Origin: Acidimicrobiaceae bacterium
GTDB taxonomy: Bacteria > Actinomycetota > Acidimicrobiia > Acidimicrobiales > RAAP-2
Reading direction: 5' to 3'
DNA length: 5,586 nt
Assembly (NCBI GenBank): GCA_003152555.1
Contig: PMAL01000151.1
Location: 1-5,586, forward strand
Shown here: positions 1 to 4,692 of the stretch, piece by piece
Numbering within the stretch: position 1 is the stretch's first letter
Layout: every line of letters starts with the position of its first letter
Program-made: the position numbers and the translations under genes
Notes under the pieces: generated by a model
Seen by the model: the letters and a program-made list of their open reading frames with translations, nothing else
Database searches by the model: none
What the model was told of the DNA's origin: nothing

Positions 1-276
1 CAGCAGTCCTGGCCCGCGTTGTCGAAGACTGCGTAGGGTGCCATGGCGGCGGCCTTGGCGAGTCCTGCCCATTCTGCTGCCTACAACGCCGCGTGGGGCA
101 AGGTGAATGAAATCTTCGCCGCCGACTGCACGTACCTGTTCCTCACCACTTTGGTGACGGCGTTTGCCGCCCGCAATCACGTGCAGAACTGGGCCTACAG
201 TGCGGGCTTTGGCGGCGAGCGTTTGCTCAACCCGGATGGTGGCTCTACGCGTTGGGACTACGTCTGGAAGACGTAG
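1..276 (+). pseudogene. C-terminal end of an ABC transporter family 5 solute-binding protein, with in-frame stop
   Basis: The 77 residues read from ATG 43 to TAG 274-276 look like the C-terminal end of an extracytoplasmic peptide/nickel-type (SBP_bac_5) binding protein, which delivers substrate to an ABC importer. The pattern is a helix beginning ALASPAHSAAYNAAW, then VNEIFAADCTYLFL, then ARNHVQNW and a final WDYVWK. In the family these correspond to the 'AAY..VQ.I.A.D.PY..L' helix and the 'V.GW' turn before the C-terminus. The same frame is open from base 1 to an amber codon TAG at 34-36, and the residues before it (SWPALSKTA) would also fit the family. So this is either a broken gene, a sequencing or assembly error, or a frameshift just upstream. 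Only 33 bases are visible before the stop, so I cannot choose. A free-standing 77-residue gene from ATG 43 is less likely because the domain would be a fragment. The family call is by eye. Confidence 0.6.
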
Positions 277-298
277 TCAATTATCTTCAGTCGCAGTG

Positions 299-318
299 AG
301 CGGGGCTTCGGCCCCGCT
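299..318 (+). terminator. Rho-independent-like hairpin with UUCG loop
   Basis: An 8-bp perfect stem (AGCGGGGC pairing with GCCCCGCT) closes a TTCG loop. A C-G pair closes the loop, giving the very stable cUUCGg tetraloop in RNA. It begins 22 bases after the stop of the solute-binding protein remnant and 10 bases before the stop of the convergent MFS gene. The downstream tract TTCTTGGTCT is only moderately T-rich, and the opposite strand has no T-run. It therefore best serves the + strand gene, with a possible weaker effect in both directions. Confidence 0.75.
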
Positions 319-327
319 TCTTGGTCT

Positions 328-1491
328 CTAGGCAGTGGCGCTGTGGGTGATGTTGCCCGTGACGTTGCGCCACCACCAGAGGGTCGAGACCGCCAACACG
401 GCCGACACTATGGCAATCAGTGTGAACGGTAGAGCCGAATTGATGGTGAAGAGCACGCCCGAGATGCTCGCGCTGATGGCGAGTGCGGCGGTATTAGACG
501 TTGCGTAGAGGCCCTGGCGCCGGCTGAGCTCTCGGCTGGCCGCGCCCTGGGTCAGCAGCGACGCGATTGACGGTACCGAGAGCGCGGCGCCAATGGATTC
601 GAAGGACCCTAAGAACAAGATGGCGATGTTGTTGTGGATGTGCGGATAGAGACAAAGAAACGCGGCACCATTCAGCAGTCCGGCCAGGGCGATGAAGCGA
701 CGGTTTTGGTGGTCCGCCAGCCAGCCACCGAGACGACTGAGCGCGACCCAGGGCAGGCTGAACATTGTCCAGCTAAGCCGGATCTCCAAGGTGCTCGCGT
801 GGTGCGCGTGCATCAGCAGACTCCAACACGTCTCGTACACGCCAATGAGTAACCCCGTTGCTGCAGCGGCAATCAAGGCACCAGTGAGTTGAGCGGTCCA
901 CTGCAAATGCGGCAGCGGCGACGGGTCGTACGCCTTGTCGCCGACATTCGTGCGCAGGGCCTGGGCCGCGGCAATGAGACTGACGATGCCGGTGACAAAA
1001 AATGCCCATCCGAGGTCGCTCACCGACGCGAGCACACCCGCGACCGGACCAATGGCGATGCCAAGTAGTTGCGCCGCCAGGATTTGGGATACGGCTCGGC
1101 CACGCTCAGCTTCAGAGAAGAGCGCCGCGACCGCCGACAGCGATGCGACTTCGATTGCTCCCGCGGAGGCGCCCTGGATGATGCGAGTCAGTGCGAACCA
1201 CGGCGCCGCGACGGGAAGTAGGAAGGTCATACTGGCGAATCCGTAGGCAATGAGACTGCTCACAAGAATCGGTCGGCGTCCGAATTTGTCGGCGAGTCGA
1301 CCCAGAAAGAACTGAGTGGCGACGCCGGCGATGAAGAACGAGGCCATGATGAAGCCAATGACGCTCGGCGTGCCGCCCCGGTGCTCGAGGAAGAGGGGGA
1401 GCAGGGGCAGACCGAGCGTGGCGCCCATCCACTGAATCGCCACAATGATCGTCAGGCGGCGCAGCGTCTGTTGGGGAGTCGAATTGGGCAC
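328..1491 (-). CDS. Major facilitator superfamily transporter, drug:H+ antiporter (DHA1-like)
   Basis: This is a 387-residue inner-membrane transporter, a normal length for a 12-helix MFS protein. It probably exports a small molecule in exchange for protons; the substrate cannot be read from sequence. Motif A between helices 2 and 3 is GRLADKFGRRP at about residues 64-74. The motif B-like RIIQGASAG follows at 103-111. Motif C-like GIAIGPVAG is at 144-152, a signature of the antiporter branch of the superfamily. The second half repeats motif A in degenerate form (GGWLADHQNRR, 255-265), as expected from the internal duplication. The start is GTG at 1491: an in-frame TAA lies immediately upstream, and about 14 polar residues precede helix 1. 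I see no Shine-Dalgarno, but a TAGCGT box sits exactly six bases upstream, suggesting a leaderless message. The cadD-like gene ends 41 bases upstream on the same strand, so read-through from it is also possible. The gene converges on the solute-binding protein remnant. Confidence 0.9.
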   Translation of the reverse strand: MPNSTPQQTLRRLTIIVAIQWMGATLGLPLLPLFLEHRGGTPSVIGFIMASFFIAGVATQFFLGRLADKFGRRPILVSSLIAYGFASMTFLLPVAAPWFALTRIIQGASAGAIEVASLSAVAALFSEAERGRAVSQILAAQLLGIAIGPVAGVLASVSDLGWAFFVTGIVSLIAAAQALRTNVGDKAYDPSPLPHLQWTAQLTGALIAAAATGLLIGVYETCWSLLMHAHHASTLEIRLSWTMFSLPWVALSRLGGWLADHQNRRFIALAGLLNGAAFLCLYPHIHNNIAILFLGSFESIGAALSVPSIASLLTQGAASRELSRRQGLYATSNTAALAISASISGVLFTINSALPFTLIAIVSAVLAVSTLWWWRNVTGNITHSATA

Positions 1492-1497
1492 TTAGCA

Positions 1498-1503
1498 ACG
1501 CTA
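1498..1503 (-). promoter_or_regulatory. -10 box (TAGCGT) of a predicted leaderless MFS transcript
   Basis: On the - strand, TAGCGT matches the actinobacterial TAnnnT -10 consensus and is followed by six bases (TGCTAA) and then the GTG start. If the -10 box spans -12 to -7, base +1 is the G of the start codon. I see no good -35 hexamer 16-18 bases further upstream, where TGTCCG lies. The call therefore rests on spacing and on the same arrangement at three other genes. Confidence 0.5.
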
Positions 1504-1532
1504 GCCGTCGCACTATCGAACGGACATGCACG

Positions 1533-2102
1533 CTAACGAAAAGTGCCGCACTCGACGAGAATGAGAACACCCAGCGCGACGTAGATCCACGGGATGAACG
1601 TCTTCGCGTGCGTGTTGCCCCACGTCACGACGCGTGGGTGATTTACGAGCGCTTGCGCGGAGGAGATGAAGAGGATTTCCCAAAGCGCAAAAATGAGGAT
1701 GGTGATGAGCGCGTGAAAGGCGCCGTCGACGCGCAGTAGCGGAATCCACACGGCGAGGTTGTCGCCACCTAAGGCAATCGTGAGCGCGAACGTCGTGATA
1801 GCGCCGCGTTTGAACTGCTTTCGATCTGGCGAGTCTCGATGACGCCATGCGTGAGCCGCGAGCGCCCACGGCACCACCGCGAGCAGTCCAACCCAGCGAG
1901 TAGGAATCGCCGTGAGCAACGAACTCACGCCGGCGGCGATCACGAGCAGCGTCGCGACGCCGAGTGCCTGGGCCCAACTTACCCGTCGGTACCTGTCGCG
2001 GTCGGTGACCAAGAGTTGTGCCGCAAACGCGAAATAGTTGTCACACATCGTGCCAACGAACGCCAGTGACGCAACGATGACGACAGCGACGATGGTGTGC
2101 AC
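1533..2102 (-). CDS. cadD: CadD-family cadmium/cation transporter
   Basis: This 189-residue membrane protein matches the Cad family (LysE superfamily), whose founding member CadD gives low-level cadmium resistance in staphylococci, presumably by export. About six hydrophobic segments are visible, near residues 4-20, 46-64, 68-85, 102-122, 130-150 and 168-186. Two acidic motifs fall in the expected places: MCDN at 19-22, where the family usually has NIDD or similar, and LGGDN at 111-115, matching the family's NGGDN. The C-terminal end, FIPWIYVALGVLILVECGTF, matches the family's 'lvPfvLIgLGi.IL.E.gt' ending. The start is GTG at 2102, which leaves the short N-terminus typical of the family. A TAAAGT box six bases upstream suggests a leaderless message. 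The gene is divergent from the PLP dehydratase and sits 41 bases upstream of the MFS gene. The metal is not proven; homologues may move other ions or amino-acid-like solutes. The gene symbol is by family only. Confidence 0.75.
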   Translation of the reverse strand: MHTIVAVVIVASLAFVGTMCDNYFAFAAQLLVTDRDRYRRVSWAQALGVATLLVIAAGVSSLLTAIPTRWVGLLAVVPWALAAHAWRHRDSPDRKQFKRGAITTFALTIALGGDNLAVWIPLLRVDGAFHALITILIFALWEILFISSAQALVNHPRVVTWGNTHAKTFIPWIYVALGVLILVECGTFR

Positions 2103-2110
2103 GTGCTGAC

Positions 2111-2126
2111 TTTACTTGGCAGTAAA
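2111..2126. promoter_or_regulatory. Inverted repeat, probable operator between cadD and the PLP enzyme
   Basis: TTTACT-TGGC-AGTAAA is a perfect 6-bp inverted repeat around a 4-base centre. It lies in the 67-base divergent intergenic region, overlapping part of the predicted -10 of the cadD promoter and most of its spacer. A dimeric repressor or MerR-like activator bound here could control cadD and perhaps the rightward gene. No regulator gene is present in the window, so the binding protein is unknown. As RNA the stem would be A/U-rich and weak, so a DNA site is more likely than a terminator. Confidence 0.45.
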
Positions 2127-2132
2127 AATAAT
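2127..2132 (+). promoter_or_regulatory. Possible -10 box for the rightward PLP dehydratase gene
   Basis: AATAAT matches TATAAT at five of six positions and would start a transcript near 2139, leaving a leader of about 30 bases before ATG 2170. The nearest -35-like hexamer, CTGACT at 2106-2111, is only 15 bases upstream, shorter than usual, so the assignment is weak. It would overlap the divergent cadD promoter. Confidence 0.3.
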
Positions 2133-2159
2133 GAAAAGCGAGCCGAGTAAGGTGGCGGC

Positions 2160-2164
2160 GGAGG
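2160..2164 (+). promoter_or_regulatory. Shine-Dalgarno GGAGG that decides the start of the PLP enzyme
   Basis: GGAGG ends five bases before ATG 2170. The frame is open further upstream, with possible starts TTG 2116, ATG 2131 and GTG 2152. None of those has comparable ribosome-binding sequence, and TTG 2116 lies inside the inverted repeat. This is the only clear Shine-Dalgarno among the intact starts in the window. Confidence 0.65.
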
Positions 2165-2169
2165 TTTTG

Positions 2170-3144
2170 ATGATTCGCCACGTATCCGCACCCACGTCCG
2201 AGCAACTTGAGGCCGCTCGTCGCGTCATCGCGGATCATCTCGTACCGACGCCCACCGTCACGATTTCGTTGCGCGGTCGCCCCGTGCTGGCCAAGCTCGA
2301 ATGCCTCCAACCAACCGGATCGTTCAAGGTCCGCGGGGCCCTTAGTGCGGTAGACGCCTCACGGCGCGACGATCCGCGCGGTGCCGTCATCACTTCGTCG
2401 GCCGGAAATCACGGATTGGGTATTGCGCACGCTTGTTCGGTCCTTGGCGTACCGGCGACCGTCGTGGTGCCCAAGAACGCCTCGATCGCCAAGGTGAAAA
2501 AGTTGAGCCAATTCGACATTGAACTCATTCAATACGGCTCCTCCTACGACGAGGCCCAGGCGCACGCGTTGGAATTGGCCGACAGTCGTTCGATTCGTTA
2601 CATTTCTCCGTTCAACGACACCAACGTGATCGCGGGCCAGGCAACGGTGTTGGACGAGATGTTGCTCCAGGCCCCCGAACTCGAACACTTGGTGGTCCCC
2701 GTCGGTGGTGGTGGTTTGCTGTCGGGCGTGCTGATGTCACGCGACGACGGCGGACGCGGAGACTTGCGGTTGACTGGAGTCCAGCCCACTGAGAGCGCGG
2801 CGCTCTATCACGTATTGCGCGGCGCGACGATGGACCAAGTCGTGCACCGTCCGACGATCGCTGACGGTCTGGCGGGTGGCGGCGATGACGGTGCCATTAC
2901 TAATGAGCTGATTGCCAAGAGTGACGTGCCGTTGGTGCTTGTGCCCGAGATCGAAATTCGGCGAGCCGTACGTGAGGTTGCCGAGAACAATGGTTTGGTG
3001 TTGGAAGGTTCTGCCAGCGCGCCCTACGCCGCCATCACCAACAATCTCGTCGCCGATAAGAACTCGCGAATCGGCTTCATCGCCAGCGGACGCAACATTT
3101 CGCACGAACTCTTCGCCGAACTGCTCAACGAACCACTCTCCTAG
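2170..3144 (+). CDS. PLP-dependent serine/threonine dehydratase family protein (fold type II)
   Basis: This 324-residue cytoplasmic enzyme belongs to the tryptophan-synthase-beta (fold type II) PLP superfamily. It is closest by eye to threonine/serine dehydratases and serine racemase. The expected reaction is deamination of L-threonine or L-serine to a 2-oxo acid and ammonia. The PLP Schiff-base lysine is K53 in LQPTGSFKVRG (47-56). The Asn loop SSAGNHG is at 76-82, the glycine-rich phosphate-binding loop VGGGGLLSG at 178-186, and the C-terminal Ser at 306 in SGRN. There is no ACT regulatory domain, so it resembles the short catabolic type rather than feedback-inhibited biosynthetic IlvA. Oddities are SGRN where the family usually has SGGN, EGSASAP (279-285) where EGAGA-like is usual, and GVQP where GVEP is usual. 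These could mean a different substrate. Start ATG 2170 was chosen for its GGAGG site. It is divergent from cadD, and the next gene begins 40 bases downstream. The exact substrate (Thr, Ser, a 3-hydroxy-amino acid, or racemase activity) cannot be settled here. Confidence 0.88.
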   Translation: MIRHVSAPTSEQLEAARRVIADHLVPTPTVTISLRGRPVLAKLECLQPTGSFKVRGALSAVDASRRDDPRGAVITSSAGNHGLGIAHACSVLGVPATVVVPKNASIAKVKKLSQFDIELIQYGSSYDEAQAHALELADSRSIRYISPFNDTNVIAGQATVLDEMLLQAPELEHLVVPVGGGGLLSGVLMSRDDGGRGDLRLTGVQPTESAALYHVLRGATMDQVVHRPTIADGLAGGGDDGAITNELIAKSDVPLVLVPEIEIRRAVREVAENNGLVLEGSASAPYAAITNNLVADKNSRIGFIASGRNISHELFAELLNEPLS

Positions 3145-3150
3145 CTCAAA

Positions 3151-3178
3151 CTGAACGTTTTAGGTCAAACGGTAGGGT
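3151..3178 (+). promoter_or_regulatory. Predicted leaderless promoter of the secreted-protein gene
   Basis: The -10 box TAGGGT (3173-3178) fits TAnnnT and is followed by six bases (GGAGTG) and GTG 3185, so transcription would begin at the start codon. CTGAAC (3151-3156) lies 16 bases upstream as a poor -35. A short inverted repeat CGTTT (3156-3160) / AAACG (3167-3171) occupies the spacer and could be a regulator site, but at five bases per arm it may be chance. Confidence 0.5.
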
Positions 3179-3184
3179 GGAGTG

Positions 3185-3988
3185 GTGGCTGTCCCCAAGC
3201 GTTTAGCGCCCATCACTCTTGCCGCCGTTGCCCTAGCGCTCACGTTGACGGGCGTAATCTACGCGGCGACCGACTCCAACCCTGGTGCCGTACCCAAGGA
3301 TCCACTGGTCCTTAATGGTTATCCGCCCACGTCGGCGATGTTCGCCCTCAAGGTTTCCACCGGTCAGGCGTACAGCCTCAACGCCAACGTGGACGTGAAT
3401 TTCGAGAAGAACCAGGTACAAGCGCGACTGCTCATCCCGCTGCTCTTTTCCGCCGCCACGGTGGACCTACGCCTGACCCACGGTCATCTCTACCTGGGCT
3501 CGCCAAATCTATCGTCGATATTCGGTGACGATTGGATCAGTGCGAAACTTCATTCGCCGTCACTCTTCGGACTCTCGCTGGAACTCACGAAGCCCGATAT
3601 TTCGCTCATCAGTGGATTCAGTCACGAGTCGGTCACCAAGAGTGGCTACCTGACCACGTACCGCTATCAGCGCGACAACGTCATCCTTGGCATCACCAGC
3701 AAGTCACCTATCAAGATGCCGTCGAGCGCGACGGTCAGAATCAGCATCACCGTCGGCAGTCAGGGTGAACTGACCGCCGCCACCGTGAGTGAGACTTCGA
3801 AGAGATCCACGTTGGTGCTCGATCTCAATGTGCTCTCGTACAACCAGCCGGTGCACGTGCTCGCGCCTGCCGCGAGTCAAGTGAAGCCGGTCAACATCTC
3901 TCAATTGCTCAAACTGCTCAAGGCCACGCCACTCAAGTCACTGCTGACGAAAAACTTTGGGGACATTGGAAAGACTCAAGTCAGTTAG
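3185..3988 (+). CDS. Secreted or membrane-anchored protein of unknown function
   Basis: I do not recognise this 267-residue protein. It begins with a basic N-terminus (KR at residues 5-6) and a hydrophobic stretch at about 8-28 ending GVIYAATDS. That is a Sec signal peptide or a single membrane anchor; the cleavage site is ambiguous and there is no lipobox cysteine. The rest has no cysteine and no further membrane segment. It shows alternating hydrophobic/polar stretches suggesting many beta strands, for example 61-105 with LNANVDVNF, VQARLLIP, ATVDLRL and HLYLGS. This is loosely like the LppX/LprG or LolA half-barrel lipid-binding folds, but that is only a structural guess. The C-terminal end is helical and leucine- and lysine-rich (ISQLLKLLKATPLKSLL). 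GTG 3182 is an in-frame alternative start one codon earlier; I prefer 3185 because the TAGGGT box is exactly six bases upstream of it. The next gene starts 9 bases after the stop, so the two may act together at the membrane. Confidence 0.75.
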   Translation: MAVPKRLAPITLAAVALALTLTGVIYAATDSNPGAVPKDPLVLNGYPPTSAMFALKVSTGQAYSLNANVDVNFEKNQVQARLLIPLLFSAATVDLRLTHGHLYLGSPNLSSIFGDDWISAKLHSPSLFGLSLELTKPDISLISGFSHESVTKSGYLTTYRYQRDNVILGITSKSPIKMPSSATVRISITVGSQGELTAATVSETSKRSTLVLDLNVLSYNQPVHVLAPAASQVKPVNISQLLKLLKATPLKSLLTKNFGDIGKTQVS

Positions 3989-3991
3989 GTT
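3986..3991 (+). promoter_or_regulatory. -10 box (TAGGTT) overlapping the stop codon of the upstream gene
   Basis: TAGGTT fits TAnnnT, and its first three bases are the TAG stop of the secreted-protein gene. Six bases (TGCGCC) separate it from GTG 3998, so the transcript would begin at the start codon. TTGGAA at 3966-3971 is a -35-like hexamer but only 14 bases away. The preceding TTAGGT has little value as a ribosome-binding site. Confidence 0.4.
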
Positions 3992-3997
3992 TGCGCC

Positions 3998-4636
3998 GTG
4001 GCTACATCGCATCCTGAACCTCGCTGGCCCGCCTCGCTGGCTCTCGTTTCGTGCGTGATTCTTTACGCCGTGCTGCCCGGTCGGCTCGTGGTGGGTCCCA
4101 AGTGGCTGCTGCCGGTGCTGGTGGCGTTGCCGCTCGCGCCACTCTCCGCGAGGCGGCATCGACACCCCGACGAGGCACCGTGGATACGAAGGGTCGTCCT
4201 GACGTTAATCACCATTGTTACGGTCGCCAATGTCACGTCGGTCGCCTTGTTGGTCGATCGACTCTTAAGTTCGAACGTCTCGCAGGGCACGCAGCTGATC
4301 TACTCCGCGGTTGCCATATGGCTTACGAACGTCATCATTTACGGCGTGTGGTTCTGGGAGATTGATCGCGGCGGTCCGCACAAGCGCGCGGGCCCAGAAG
4401 ACCTCTGGCCCGACATTCAATTTCCCCAGATGGAAAATCCTGACTTGGTGCCCGCGGACTGGCGACCCCATTTCTTTGACTATCTCTATACGTCCTTCGC
4501 CAACGGGACCAGTTTTGCCCCCGCCGACGCGATGCCGTTGACGCTGCGGATCAAGGTGCTCTTCGCGTCAGAGTCGGCGGTCTCGTTGGTCGCGATTGTT
4601 GTGGTGGGCGCACGGGCCATCAACATCTTGCGATAG
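3998..4636 (+). CDS. Small conserved membrane protein, DUF1345-like
   Basis: This is a 212-residue membrane protein. Hydrophobic segments lie near residues 13-29, 36-50, 66-87, 99-119 and 190-208. The conserved-looking core lies between and after the last two helices. It has WFWEIDRGGP (118-127), then FPQM (142-145), then DYLYTSFANGTSFAPADAMPLT (161-182, read as DYLYTSF...ADAMPLT), and a final ARAINIL (205-211). The order 'WE.DRGGP ... FPQM ... DYLY.SF.N.T.F.P.D.MPLT ... ARA.NIL' is one I recognise from uncharacterised actinobacterial membrane proteins. The DYLY/D.MPLT/N-I-L part resembles DUF1345, a family of unknown function that some annotate as channel-like. Function is unknown. It starts at GTG 3998, nine bases after the upstream gene, with a leaderless-type -10 box. 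It converges on the oxidase gene. Confidence 0.82.
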   Translation: MATSHPEPRWPASLALVSCVILYAVLPGRLVVGPKWLLPVLVALPLAPLSARRHRHPDEAPWIRRVVLTLITIVTVANVTSVALLVDRLLSSNVSQGTQLIYSAVAIWLTNVIIYGVWFWEIDRGGPHKRAGPEDLWPDIQFPQMENPDLVPADWRPHFFDYLYTSFANGTSFAPADAMPLTLRIKVLFASESAVSLVAIVVVGARAINILR

Positions 4637-4692
4637 TTCGATAGTCACTCGAGTCTCGGAGTGGTCACCCACGGACGCACTGGTGATTTGTG
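4637..4692. other. Convergent intergenic gap without a clear terminator
   Basis: These 56 bases separate the stops of two convergent genes. Only weak pairing is visible: CACTC/GAGTG around an 8-base loop near 4647-4664, and TCACC/GGTGA further right. Neither is followed by a T-run on either strand, so I do not call a Rho-independent terminator here. Confidence 0.4.

Larger units (their letters stand above)
2109..2137 (-). promoter_or_regulatory. Predicted leaderless promoter of the cadD-like gene
   Basis: On the - strand the -10 box is TAAAGT (2114 down to 2109, fitting TAnnnT), followed by six bases (CAGCAC) and the GTG start. Seventeen bases upstream of the -10 lies TTTTCA (2137 down to 2132), matching TTGACA at four of six positions. 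This is the best-formed promoter in the window, and an inverted repeat lies across its -10 and spacer. Confidence 0.55.

Noticed and set aside
935..1246. 103-codon + strand frame antisense to the MFS gene
   Set aside because: It has low-complexity Ala/Ser/Thr content and no ribosome-binding site or recognisable domain, and is fully antisense to a convincing gene.
1112..1977. Two long - strand open frames (1112-1570 and 1513-1977) overlapping the MFS and cadD genes
   Set aside because: Their translations are rich in Arg, Ser and His without domain signals and lie out of frame over clear membrane-protein genes. They are shadow frames of GC-rich DNA.
2116..2169. N-terminal extension of the PLP enzyme from TTG 2116 or ATG 2131
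   Set aside because: The added 13-18 residues have no family counterpart, the region holds the divergent promoter and palindrome, and ATG 2170 has a good GGAGG site.
3156..3171. CGTTT-N6-AAACG inverted repeat upstream of the secreted-protein gene
   Set aside because: Five-base arms in an A/T-richer patch occur easily by chance. It is mentioned only as a possible operator inside the promoter entry.
4647..4692. Possible terminator hairpins between the two convergent genes
   Set aside because: Stems are only five bases with long loops and no T-tract follows on either strand.
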